A stretch of 64,000 bases of DNA from Deltaproteobacteria bacterium (lineage in GTDB: Bacteria > Myxococcota_A > Polyangia > Polyangiales > Polyangiaceae): NCBI GenBank assembly GCA_003235365.1, contig QJWJ01000353.1, forward strand, positions 1 through 64,000, given 5' to 3'. The notes under the pieces are model-generated. The model saw nothing but the letters and a program-made list of their open reading frames with translations, ran no database searches and had not been told where the DNA came from. The translations under genes were made by a program, and so were the position numbers. Below, one piece after another: positions 52,939 to 61,620 of this stretch. How positions within the stretch are numbered: position 1 is the stretch's first letter; each line of letters opens with the position of its first letter.

Positions 52939-53673
52939 TCAGCCGGCGGCGAGTCGAATCCCGGACCCCCTACGTCGACCGGCGATGATCAGACCGAATC
53001 CCAAGAACAGGGCTACGGCGCTACCTGCACCTGCGGCACTCAGTTCAGGTACGGCGGCGCTTGCGACGCTGACCATGAAGCCGCTGAGAGAGAACTCGCT
53101 TCCTCCACTACCGAAGGAACCGGGTGCAGTGAGCACGATCGTCGTCGCCGTGCTGTTGATGGCGACAGTCTTTTCACCGTTGGAACCGCTGCCCAGAACC
53201 TCGCCCGGATCCGCGTAGAACGCGACCTTGGCTCCGCCGTCGATCTGGTAGTAGCCCTTCTCCAGGTAGCTCGAGCAGAAGCTGCAGCCAGCCTCGTTGA
53301 AGAGGTCCGTCAGATTCATGCTGACGATGTCAACAGCCTGGCTGAACGTGACGGTCAGGCTCTCGGAACCCTCGACCTCGTCGTCCTCGTAGTTCTTGCC
53401 CGAGTTGAACCAGGTGTCGGTGTCGACACCGAAGCCATCCTGGCCGTCCCACCACAGGTTGCTGGACGAGGGCCCCGCGGTCACGGTCACCGACAGACCG
53501 TCCTTGGAACCAGTCCAGGATTGATCACCCATCGGATTGGTTTCGCTCGTCGCGAAGCTATCGAGATCGGTGAAATCCAGCTCGATAGTCGAGGCGTGGG
53601 CGTTACCCACTGAACCCCAGGCGAGAGCAGCAACAGCTAGCGGAAGCGAAAACTTGGTGAGGGATTTGCTCAT
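52939..53673 (-). CDS. VPEL-CTERM exosortase substrate with PEP-CTERM-type beta domain
   Basis: A 244-residue protein with RBS TAGGAG and a signal peptide (MSKSLTKFSLPLAVAALAWGSVGNAHA). The body (WDGQDGFGVDTDTWF; VSMNLTDLFNEAGCSFCSS) is of the beta-rich type common in PEP-CTERM proteins. The tail is AVPELSAAGAG, a hydrophobic helix (SAVALFLGFGLIIAG) and RRR followed by 10 residues. The VPELSAxG motif is shared with the substrate at 6896-7597 and predicts processing by the exosortases at 47801-50544. It is the first gene of the minus-strand substrate-TPR-exosortase cluster. Confidence 0.92.
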   Translation of the reverse strand: MSKSLTKFSLPLAVAALAWGSVGNAHASTIELDFTDLDSFATSETNPMGDQSWTGSKDGLSVTVTAGPSSSNLWWDGQDGFGVDTDTWFNSGKNYEDDEVEGSESLTVTFSQAVDIVSMNLTDLFNEAGCSFCSSYLEKGYYQIDGGAKVAFYADPGEVLGSGSNGEKTVAINSTATTIVLTAPGSFGSGGSEFSLSGFMVSVASAAVPELSAAGAGSAVALFLGFGLIIAGRRRGSGIRLAAG

Positions 53674-54230
53674 CTGACGAACTCCTACCCAGCGCGACTC
53701 GTCTGGTGGGTTCGGTTATGTCAGCGCCCCTCAGTTGCGTCCATCACGAACACCGTGGCGTGGTGCGACAAACGGCGCCGTAGTAGTAACACAGCGCCAT
53801 TTCCAACCGATCCGGAACGTGAACGACCACTTTGGAACAAACCGACCAAATTTGCCAGCCCAATTGAGCCAGAACCTCTGCCCAAAACCGGCCCAAGGAC
53901 CAAGCCCCATCGATGCCGATGTCTGGCCGCCCGTGCCCGAGAACTCCTCGCAGACCGAAGCGCAGCGGTCACGACACGACGGCCAACGCGTCACACGGAG
54001 GTCACCCGGCAGCGTTTTGGCATCTTGGGTGATGTGCACTGACGGAGACACGCGGTTCCGATCCGTTCGGTTGCCGCGGCCAGAAACGAGACGGAGAAGC
54101 AATTGAACGAAATGGCGCACTCGATTCGAAGGCACCGGCCGTTTCGCGTTGGGTCTTTTTTTGGGCTTCTGGCACGCGTACACAACTTGTAGTCTGACCA
54201 CGTCGACGACTTTGGGAAGGACGGTTTCAG
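53674..54230. other. Divergent intergenic region
   Basis: 557 nt between the VPEL-CTERM gene (minus) and rfbA (plus), noticeably richer in A/T than the coding flanks. ORFs 53731..54201 and 53735..54106 overlap on opposite strands and show no motif or RBS. Promoters for both directions are expected but not pinpointed. Confidence 0.5.
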
Positions 54231-55109
54231 TTGAACAGGAAAGGCATCATCTTGGCTGGCGGCACGGGCACCCGGCTTCATCCGGTGACCAAGGCGGTGA
54301 GCAAGCAGTTAATCCCCGTCTACGACAAGCCGATGATCTACTACCCACTCAGCGTACTCATGCTGGCGGGCATTCGTGAGATCCTGATCATCAACACGCC
54401 GCACGAAAGCGAACAGTTCCAGCGCTTGCTCGAGGATGGGTCGCAATGGGGTTTGTCCCTCACCTACGCCGTTCAACCGAAGCCCGAAGGGCTCGCCCAG
54501 GCGTTCATCATCGGCGAAGAGTTTCTGGGCGGCGCGCCCGCGGCGATGATCTTGGGCGACAATCTCTTTTACGGCGCAAAGCTCCAAGACGTCGTGCGCG
54601 CGGCTGCCGCTGAAACCGACGGGGCCAGTGTTTTTGGCTACCACACCAACAACCCGTCGGCGTACGGCGTCGCGGAATTCGACGCCAACGGTGTCGTGAT
54701 TGGTCTCGAAGAGAAGCCCGCAAAGCCCCGAAGCAACTACGCGGTGACAGGCCTGTACTTCTACGACTCGAAGGTTTGCGACTTCGCCCGGGCCTTGAAG
54801 CCTTCGGCGCGTGGCGAGCTCGAGATCACCGACCTCAACCGGGTTTATCTCGAACGGGGAGAACTCCGGCTGCGCAAGCTGGGGCGCGGAGTCGCCTGGC
54901 TCGACACCGGCACACCGGAAGACATGCTGAGCGCTTCAAACTTCATCCACACGGTCGTTTCGCGACAAGGGTTGCAGATTGCTTGCCCGGAAGAGATCGC
55001 GTATCGCAACCATTGGATCGACGACAAGACGCTGCTCGCACAAGCTGACGCGCTTGGCAAGACCCGGTACGGCAGCTACCTCCGGGAACTCGTGGAGCAC
55101 GAACGATGA
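54231..55109 (+). CDS. rfbA: Glucose-1-phosphate thymidylyltransferase
   Basis: A 292-residue protein starting at TTG (preceded by GGGAAGGACGG), giving [40 protein letters not shown]-type sequence. The nucleotide-binding signature [11 protein letters not shown], the Lys in [21 protein letters not shown] (metal/phosphate) and [20 protein letters not shown] are all standard for RfbA/RmlA. The reaction is glucose-1-P + dTTP to dTDP-glucose, the first step of dTDP-L-rhamnose and other dTDP-sugar synthesis, in the cytoplasm. Its stop overlaps rfbC by 4 nt. rfbB and rfbD are not in the window. Confidence 0.97.
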   Translation: MNRKGIILAGGTGTRLHPVTKAVSKQLIPVYDKPMIYYPLSVLMLAGIREILIINTPHESEQFQRLLEDGSQWGLSLTYAVQPKPEGLAQAFIIGEEFLGGAPAAMILGDNLFYGAKLQDVVRAAAAETDGASVFGYHTNNPSAYGVAEFDANGVVIGLEEKPAKPRSNYAVTGLYFYDSKVCDFARALKPSARGELEITDLNRVYLERGELRLRKLGRGVAWLDTGTPEDMLSASNFIHTVVSRQGLQIACPEEIAYRNHWIDDKTLLAQADALGKTRYGSYLRELVEHER

Positions 55110-55666
55110 AGGTCACCGAACTCGAGGTCCCCGGTGTCTTGCTTCTCGAGCCGCGAGTATTCGGCGACGACCGAGGCTTCTTCCTCGAGTCGTGGCAGGC
55201 AGACCGCTACGCCGAGATCGGCCTCCGCGATGCCTTCGTGCAAGACAATCTTTCCCGCTCCAGTAAGGGCGTGTTGCGAGGGCTCCACCTGCAGAACCCC
55301 AACGCACAGGGCAAGCTGGTGAGCGTGCCGTTCGGTTCGGTCGTGGACGTCGCCGTCGACGTGCGTATCGGTTCGCCAACCTTCGGCAAGGCCGTGTCCG
55401 TCGAGCTATCCGGAGAGAACCACCATCAGCTGTTCGTTCCTCGCGGCTGCGCCCACGGGTTCTGTGTGACGTCGGAATGGGCGTTGTTCAGCTACAAGTG
55501 CGACAACGTGTATTCGCCCAAAGACGAAATGTCGGTCCGCTTCGACGATCCAGAGCTGGGCATCGAGTGGCCTCAACTGGGCATGGCGTATTCGCTGTCA
55601 CCCAAGGACGAGGCCGCACCGAAACTGCGCGACATCGACCCATCGCGCCTGCCGAAGTTCGGCTGA
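55106..55666 (+). CDS. rfbC: dTDP-4-dehydrorhamnose 3,5-epimerase
   Basis: A 186-residue cupin protein overlapping rfbA by 4 nt (ATGA). It has [18 protein letters not shown] (catalytic His, substrate-binding Arg), [28 protein letters not shown] and [12 protein letters not shown] (active-site Tyr), all typical of RmlC. It epimerises dTDP-4-keto-6-deoxyglucose at C3 and C5 on the way to dTDP-L-rhamnose. With rfbA it supplies sugar for surface polysaccharide; the remaining genes (rfbB, rfbD) must be elsewhere. The length is normal. Confidence 0.97.
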   Translation: MKVTELEVPGVLLLEPRVFGDDRGFFLESWQADRYAEIGLRDAFVQDNLSRSSKGVLRGLHLQNPNAQGKLVSVPFGSVVDVAVDVRIGSPTFGKAVSVELSGENHHQLFVPRGCAHGFCVTSEWALFSYKCDNVYSPKDEMSVRFDDPELGIEWPQLGMAYSLSPKDEAAPKLRDIDPSRLPKFG

Positions 55667-55715
55667 ACACCAACCGGTGCGGGCGCGCTGACCCATCGTC
55701 GTGCGTGATGCCGAA

Positions 55716-56426
55716 CTACTTGATCGCCAGAAAACCTTCGAAGCTCAGGTAGCGGAACACGGTCATGATGTCGCTGAAGCCCGCGCGATGCAGCAGGCCC
55801 AAGTTGCCCTCAGTCGAAAAGGGCTCGAGCACCCCCTTCAAACTCGACGCCTTCGCCAGCACTTCATCGGCGCTCAGCCCCCTGCCCATCTTGAACTCGT
55901 TGTGGAGCACGGTGAGAATGTCCTGAAAACGCGCGTCGGGGCCCCGCACCTTCTCGAAGAGAATGAATGCACCGCCCCAGTGCAGCGAGTCGTAGATCTT
56001 CTGAAATGTCGCCTGCCGATCGCGCGGCGGCACGAACTGCATGCAGTAATACGAGACGATGAAGTCCGACTGGGCGAAGTCGAAGTTGCGCACGTCTTCG
56101 TGCAAGATCTCGATGTTTGAAACGTCTGCACAGTGTTCGCGCGCCTTGTCGACCATCGACGGTTCCACGTCCAAACCGACCCACCTGATGTGGGGTCTGG
56201 CAGCGTGGTGCACAGCGAGCTTTCTCAGCAGTTCACCGGTGGAGACCCCCAGCTCGTAGCAGACGCTTTCCTTGCCGCAGAAAAAGTCGCTCAAGCGGCA
56301 CACCAGGTCGTGCATTTCCTCGTAGAAAGGCACCGATTGACTGATGTGGTCGACGAACCTGTCTGGTACCTGGCCTCCGAAATGCCAGCCGGCGTTCTCA
56401 GCGTGTAAGTCTTTTCCAACTTTCAT
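55716..56426 (-). CDS. CmoA-like SAM-dependent methyltransferase-fold protein
   Basis: Start at MKVGKDLHAENAGW; the track adds 23 residues. The 236-residue class I methyltransferase fold shows CYELGVSTGELL (motif I), VGLDVEPSMVDKARE (motif II) and ILHEDVRNF. The arrangement closely follows CmoA: FVDHISQSVPFYEEM, YYCMQFVPPRDRQATFQKIYDSL, GGAFILFEKV, LLHRAGF and a C-terminal FEGFLAIK. CmoA makes carboxy-SAM for tRNA cmo5U34 together with CmoB. No CmoB is next to it, and motif I reads ELGVSTG where CmoA usually has DLGCSLG, so it may methylate or carboxymethylate something else. It converges on rfbC. Confidence 0.8.
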   Translation of the reverse strand: MKVGKDLHAENAGWHFGGQVPDRFVDHISQSVPFYEEMHDLVCRLSDFFCGKESVCYELGVSTGELLRKLAVHHAARPHIRWVGLDVEPSMVDKAREHCADVSNIEILHEDVRNFDFAQSDFIVSYYCMQFVPPRDRQATFQKIYDSLHWGGAFILFEKVRGPDARFQDILTVLHNEFKMGRGLSADEVLAKASSLKGVLEPFSTEGNLGLLHRAGFSDIMTVFRYLSFEGFLAIK

Positions 56427-56810
56427 GACGACAATCCGCGTCGCGAGCCGTCGCCCGCGGTCTCGTAGTGTCGTGAACGTGCCCTCCAGCAGCAAATGAA
56501 TTCGCCGCGCGGCACCCGTTCAAGGCACAGGGCGCATCCGTTGACGGCAACGACACGAGCGATGAAGCAAATCGCCGTGGCCGCGTCGAACCCGGTCCCC
56601 TCGCCACGCGACCCCAATTGGGCGCATTCGCCCACGCGTACCGACGCGTGTCCACGGGGTACCAGAAGCGCACACCCTGCTATGGCCTGGGTGTCATTTC
56701 AGCGGGTGTGCACGTGGGTAACGTTCACCAATCCAACTGCCCTTGACCGAGGCCTACATCGACGACATCGTCAACAGCATCACACAACGTCACCCAAGGG
56801 GGGAAACCGC
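56427..56810. other. Divergent intergenic region
   Basis: 384 nt between the CmoA-like gene and the YegP-like gene. The 5' part of track ORF 56496..57146 covers this stretch but has noncoding composition (Arg/Pro/Thr rich) before the RBS of the YegP-like gene. No further feature seen. Confidence 0.5.
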
Positions 56811-57146
56811 GTGACGATTCTGCATTTCGAGTTGAAGCAAAGCTTGGACAACCGCTTCTTGTTCAACCTCGTCGCCGCGAGCGGTGAGATCATCCTGACG
56901 AGTAACCGCTACACGACGAAAGCGAGAGCTAGAACTGCCATTCAATCCGCACGGGTCAACGCGCTCGTCGATGTTCGCTACGACCGCCGCTTGGGGGTAG
57001 ATGGCTCCCCGTTCTTCGTTCTGCTGGACGTCAATCACGGTATTCTGGGCACGAGTGCGGCGTTCGCTTCCAGCCAAACCCGCGAGAACGTCATCGAAAC
57101 GGTGAAGATCGCGACGTCGGATGCTGGTGTGCTCGAAGTGGCCTAG
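56811..57146 (+). CDS. YegP/DUF1508-family protein
   Basis: I start it at GTG 56811, directly behind AAGGGGGGAAACCGC; the long track ORF has a spurious N-terminus. The 111-residue protein contains the DUF1508 hairpin unit twice: FLFNLVAASGEIILTSNRYTTKARARTAIQS and FFVLLDVNHGILGTSAAFASSQTRENVIETVK, the same two-unit layout as E. coli YegP. It is cytoplasmic and of unknown biochemical role. Its stop codon is immediately followed by repeat copy C. Confidence 0.88.
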   Translation: MTILHFELKQSLDNRFLFNLVAASGEIILTSNRYTTKARARTAIQSARVNALVDVRYDRRLGVDGSPFFVLLDVNHGILGTSAAFASSQTRENVIETVKIATSDAGVLEVA

Positions 57147-57147
57147 G

Positions 57148-57302
57148 AGCGGCAATCATGTTGATTGCCGCGACAAATCAACAACCTAGAACACCGAGCT
57201 GCGAGCAAGAGTGTCCGAACGTGGCCACGAAAAGCGCCCTCACACCCGCTGGGGCGATTTCTCGGGGCATTTCCGTCCACAGGCAAGCTGCTTGGTGCTC
57301 TA
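57148..57302 (-). repeat. Dispersed structured repeat, full copy C (minus orientation)
   Basis: The reverse complement matches copies A and B over their whole length. The terminal hairpin GCGGCAATC-ATGTT-GATTGCCGC begins 2 nt after the YegP-like stop codon. Closing stem arms are AGAACACC (57188-57195) and GGTGCTCT (57294-57301), eight pairs with one G-U. It lies between converging genes (YegP-like and the propeller kinase, 57316). Confidence 0.92.
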
Positions 57303-57315
57303 GAAGCCTGGTACT

Positions 57316-60300
57316 TCAGGCCCGATCGGCATCCGACGCGGGCACCTGCGGCTCAATCTTCGCCGAGGCACCGCCCTCGGCGGACCACCGGTCCAACGCT
57401 CGGCGCACACGGCGCCGAATGTCTGCCGCCAAGAACGGCTTCTGGAGCAGCTCGATGCCCGGCGCGAGCACGCCCTGCTCGGCAATCGAGGACTCGGCGT
57501 ACCCGGACATGAACAGCGTGGGACCAGCGTAGCCGCGTTCGCCCAACCTGCGGCTCAATTCTTTGCCGCTGAGGCGCGGCATGACCACGTCGGTCACGAC
57601 CAAGTCTACGCGATGGCCAGCCGCAGCGGCAACGCGTAGCGCATCCTCGCCGTCGGTCGCGACCAGGACCTCGTAACCCGCATCGCCCAATGCGCGCGCT
57701 GCAAAGGTTCTCACCAGGGCCTCGTCCTCCACCAGCAGAATCGTTTCGTTGCCGCCAGCGACGTCGTCGGCCGCTGCAGGCGCTGAGGTGCTGACGGGTT
57801 CTTCAGCAGTACGCGGCAAGTACACGTAGAACGAACTGCCGCGACCCAACTGGGACTGCACGACGATGCAGCCGCCATTCTGAGTCACGATGCCGTGACA
57901 GGTGGCAAGCCCCAGGCCCGTCCCTTTGCCGACTTCTTTGGTGGTGAAGAAAGGCTCGAAGATGCGACTCTTGGCGTCTTCGCTCATGCCGACGCCCGAG
58001 TCCATGACCTGGATGGCAACGTAGTCGACCGCGGGTCTCAGCTCCGGCGGTCGCGAGACGGTCGTGGGAACGTTCATCGTGCGGATCACGAGCCGCCCCC
58101 CTTCCGGCATCGCATCTCGGGCATTGACGACCAGATTGACCAGCACCTGCTCCGCTTGACTCACATCGACTTTGACCGGCAGTGGTTCCGCATCCGGCAA
58201 GATGACGAACTCGATGTCCTCTCCGATGAGTCGACGCAGCATCTTGTCGAGATTGAACACCAGCTTGGTGAGGTCCACGACCTCCGGCTGCAATACCGAG
58301 CGCCGGGCGAAGGTGAGCAACTGGCGCGTCAGCTTCATCGCTCGATCCCCGGCGACCTGGATCTGAGCCATCCCATCGGCGTGAGGCGAACCCGGTTCGA
58401 GGTCCATGGCGATGAGATCGGCATTGCCGATCACGGCGGTGAGCAAGTTGTTCAGATCGTGGGCGATCCCCCCAGCCAAGCGCCCCACCCCCTCGATACG
58501 CTGAGCGTGGCTCAGTTGAAGCTCCAACGAACGCCTCTCGGTCACGTCGAACAGCGCGCCATCCAGCCACAGCAGTTTCCCTGCCGAATCGTGGCAACCC
58601 CGACCACGGTCGAGGACGATACGTTCACTTCCATCTGCCAAGACCAAGCGATACTCGACTTCGAACGACCTTCGCTGCTGCAGTGCCTCGCCGATACAGT
58701 GCAGCACGCGATCGCGATCATCGGGGTGAATCATCTGTCGCAGAGGCTGGTCGTCCCGGTCGAGCATTCGCGAAGCTGGTATCTGGGCAATCGACTCGAA
58801 CGCCAAACTGAGAAACTCGAACACACGTGCGCCATTCCAACGTGCCCGGTAGATCGCACCCGGAACATTCGCGACCAGGGAGCGAAAACGTTCCTCACTC
58901 TCGCGCAAGACCCGTTCGTTGTGTTTGCGCTGCGCGACATCCCGCTCCAAGGCTTGCCGTTGACGTTTGGTGCGCAAGACGAACCCGAGTGTCACTGCAC
59001 TCAGCGCCGCCAAACCGGATACGAGTGCTGTCAAGCGAAACCAAAGCGTGCGCCAGAACGGCGGCACGACGGTGACTTGGAGCGTGGCACCTTGCTCATT
59101 CCACACTCCGTCGTTGTTGGAGCCGATGATGCGCAAGGTATATGTCCCATCGGGCAGATTGGAGTAGCGGCCGAAGTGCCGGTCCCCCGAGTCGAACCAC
59201 TCGGTATCCAGACCTTCGAGCATGTACTTGTAGCGGTTCTTGAGCGAACGCGTGTAGCTCAACGCGGCGAACTCGAACTCCAAGTAGTTGCGCCTCCAAT
59301 CCAACGTGACCTCTTCGACGCGTTCAGGCGCCACACCCAACGACAGCGGCTCCCCTCCTTGCCGCAGCGAAGTCACGACGACGGGCGGAACGTAGGGATT
59401 GTCTTTCAGGTCCCGCGGGTGAAAACTGCTCGCGCCGGTGATGGTGGCGACCCAAAGCGTCCCGTCGCGTGACTTGGCGATGGCGGCCTCCTGAAACTGG
59501 TTACCTGCCAAGCCGTCGTCCGTCGTGTAGACACGCGTCGCGCGCGTGTCTGGATCAAACCGCACGAAGCCGTTTTTCGTGCCGAGCCACAGCTTGCCGT
59601 CATCATCTTCGAGGATGTTCGTGACCGAGTTGGTTACGAATCCGTTTTCGATGTTGAACCGTTCGAAGGTTTGCGTTGCCGGATCAAATCGGTTCAGTCC
59701 ACCGCCGTACGTCCCTACCCATATTCTTCCTTTGGAGTCGAAGAAGACGTGTGTGGCGGTGTCGCTGCCCAAGCTGTTCGGGTCGTCGGGGTCGTGACCG
59801 TAGTGCCGCACGACTCGTTCCGCGCTCGGGTCGAACAGATCCAACCCACCCCCCATCGTGGGCAACCAAAGGACGCCGTCTTCATCCTGGGCGAGCGTGA
59901 CCAGCAAGTCGTTCGACAGCGTCTCTTTGACCCCCGATTGATGGCGATAGTAGCGAAACGTACCCTGGTGCTTGTCGAAACGCGCAAGTCCCTCGCCCCA
60001 GGAGGTAATCCACAACAGGTTGCTGTCGCGATTGTCCTCGAGAGCACTGATGGGCGACTGAAACGTCGCGTAGGAGGTGATACTCTTGCCCTGCTCGCGA
60101 TCGAACAGCGTCAGATTGCGGTCCGAAAGAACCCAAAAGTTGTCGTCGCTGTCCTCGAACGGACCACAGACGAAACCACCGGGGATTGCGTCAGGGTCGC
60201 TCGGGTCGTGGGGATAGCGGGTGAAGCGACCCGTCTTGCGATCGAGTCGGTTGAGCCCGTTGGGCGTCGCGAACCAAATCGTGCCGCGTGAGTCCTCATA

Positions 60301-61473
60301 CGAGGTGTTGACCATCCGATCACTGATGGTCGTTGGGTCGTTCGGGTCGTGAAGGTACGAACGAATGGGGTGGCGATTCGGGTCCAACTGGTCCAGGTCA
60401 CCGTTGAGGTGAGCGAGCCAGGTGACCCCCGCTTTGTCTTCGAGAAACCCGGTGACGCTGTCGGAGCTCAGTTTCAGTTCGTCACCGACGCCTCGTTCGC
60501 CCGGCGCGTTGATCGAAAATACACCGCTATCCGGGTCGAAGGTCGTCAACCCACCCCCCTTGAGCGAGTGCCCGATCCACAAAGTGCCGTCCGGGCGCTG
60601 CACCATGGCGTGGATGTACGCGTTATGCAGGGCGCCCACTTCGCCTGTTGTCGCGGGATAACGCCTGAAACGTTCCGAGCGTCGATCCAGTCGGTTCAGA
60701 CCCTGGTCGGTGCCCACCCACAGTTCTCCAGTGACGCCTTCGAGCAGCGAGATGACACTGCCCGGCCCAATCGACGTCGTGGATGCGTCGTTTTCGAAGC
60801 AGCGAAACCGATCCATTTCCTCGTCGAGACGGCACAGCCCCTCGCCGGTGCCGACCCACAGAACGCCAGTGCTGTCCACCAACAGCGAGAAGATGTCACC
60901 GCTGTTCAGGCCACCGGAATCCGCCTCCGAATCCGAAGCGTATCGGGTGAACTTGCCGGTCGCGCGATCGAAGCGATTGAGCCCGTTGCGTGTGGCGACC
61001 CACAGTCGACGACTTTCGTCTTCGGTGATCGATTGAAGCGTCAGGTTGAACGCTTGACTGCTGATGGTCGTAGGATCTTGCGGGTCATGAGCGTACGTCG
61101 CGTATCGCTCCGCGCGCTTGTCGTAGCTGGACAGGCCACGCGCCGTGGTAACCCAGATAACGCCATCCGAGTCCTCGAACAGCCCCAAAACGTTGTCGTC
61201 TGCAATCGAATCGGGCCCTGCCAGATGTGGCTTCAGTTCGTAGCCGTCGTAGCGGAACAAGCCGCTGCCCTGAGTGCCAATCCAGATGAACCCATCCCGA
61301 TCCTGCAGCAGTGCACCGGTCAGGAAAGCGCCGGTCGATAGTACCCGGTCCAGATTGGATCGCGGTGCACCGGGCAACTGTGCGCTGACCGTCGGGCTGA
61401 GATGGACCCAGAACAACGCGAGCCCAAGCGCCAAGAACCACTTGGGGGTCGCTCCGCCCAGGAGCATTCGCAC
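57316..61473 (-). CDS. Hybrid sensor kinase with periplasmic two-component propeller
   Basis: The GTG at 61473 has GGAGG eight nt upstream and opens with a signal-like segment (WFLALGLALFWVHLSPTVSA); the track starts 42 codons earlier. The 1385-residue protein has ~13 Reg_prop blades (GFIWIGTQGSGLFRYDG; LWVGTGEGLCRLD) to ~650, a Y_Y_Y domain (RYKYMLEGLDTEW), one transmembrane helix, a PAS domain, the His box GRLAGGIAHDLNNLL, an ATPase domain (VNARDAMPEGG; GKGTGLGLAT) and a C-terminal receiver (LLVEDEALVR; VVTDVVMPRLSG; LQKPFL). It resembles the hybrid sensors that detect periplasmic polysaccharide fragments in Bacteroidetes, but it lacks their AraC domain, so the output must go to a partner. 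Confidence 0.94.
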   Translation of the reverse strand: MRMLLGGATPKWFLALGLALFWVHLSPTVSAQLPGAPRSNLDRVLSTGAFLTGALLQDRDGFIWIGTQGSGLFRYDGYELKPHLAGPDSIADDNVLGLFEDSDGVIWVTTARGLSSYDKRAERYATYAHDPQDPTTISSQAFNLTLQSITEDESRRLWVATRNGLNRFDRATGKFTRYASDSEADSGGLNSGDIFSLLVDSTGVLWVGTGEGLCRLDEEMDRFRCFENDASTTSIGPGSVISLLEGVTGELWVGTDQGLNRLDRRSERFRRYPATTGEVGALHNAYIHAMVQRPDGTLWIGHSLKGGGLTTFDPDSGVFSINAPGERGVGDELKLSSDSVTGFLEDKAGVTWLAHLNGDLDQLDPNRHPIRSYLHDPNDPTTISDRMVNTSYEDSRGTIWFATPNGLNRLDRKTGRFTRYPHDPSDPDAIPGGFVCGPFEDSDDNFWVLSDRNLTLFDREQGKSITSYATFQSPISALEDNRDSNLLWITSWGEGLARFDKHQGTFRYYRHQSGVKETLSNDLLVTLAQDEDGVLWLPTMGGGLDLFDPSAERVVRHYGHDPDDPNSLGSDTATHVFFDSKGRIWVGTYGGGLNRFDPATQTFERFNIENGFVTNSVTNILEDDDGKLWLGTKNGFVRFDPDTRATRVYTTDDGLAGNQFQEAAIAKSRDGTLWVATITGASSFHPRDLKDNPYVPPVVVTSLRQGGEPLSLGVAPERVEEVTLDWRRNYLEFEFAALSYTRSLKNRYKYMLEGLDTEWFDSGDRHFGRYSNLPDGTYTLRIIGSNNDGVWNEQGATLQVTVVPPFWRTLWFRLTALVSGLAALSAVTLGFVLRTKRQRQALERDVAQRKHNERVLRESEERFRSLVANVPGAIYRARWNGARVFEFLSLAFESIAQIPASRMLDRDDQPLRQMIHPDDRDRVLHCIGEALQQRRSFEVEYRLVLADGSERIVLDRGRGCHDSAGKLLWLDGALFDVTERRSLELQLSHAQRIEGVGRLAGGIAHDLNNLLTAVIGNADLIAMDLEPGSPHADGMAQIQVAGDRAMKLTRQLLTFARRSVLQPEVVDLTKLVFNLDKMLRRLIGEDIEFVILPDAEPLPVKVDVSQAEQVLVNLVVNARDAMPEGGRLVIRTMNVPTTVSRPPELRPAVDYVAIQVMDSGVGMSEDAKSRIFEPFFTTKEVGKGTGLGLATCHGIVTQNGGCIVVQSQLGRGSSFYVYLPRTAEEPVSTSAPAAADDVAGGNETILLVEDEALVRTFAARALGDAGYEVLVATDGEDALRVAAAAGHRVDLVVTDVVMPRLSGKELSRRLGERGYAGPTLFMSGYAESSIAEQGVLAPGIELLQKPFLAADIRRRVRRALDRWSAEGGASAKIEPQVPASDADRA

Positions 61474-61620
61474 TGACGTCGCCTCCCCTGACGGCATGGG
61501 CCAGGATACCCACATCACATAGGCGGCGCACGCCCGCGCGCCTCCAGATCTTGGGTCCTGGGCCGGGAAACGCCGCGACTGGCGAACTCGGGATATCAAT
61601 CACCGTGTTTTCTGGATTCC

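Noticed and set aside
53731-54201. 156-aa minus-strand ORF between the VPEL-CTERM gene and rfbA
   Set aside because: Overlaps opposing ORFs, has no RBS or recognisable motif, and lies where divergent promoters must be.
56496-56810. N-terminal extension of the YegP-like ORF
   Set aside because: Noncoding composition; a strong RBS (AAGGGGGG) precedes the GTG at 56811, and homology begins there.
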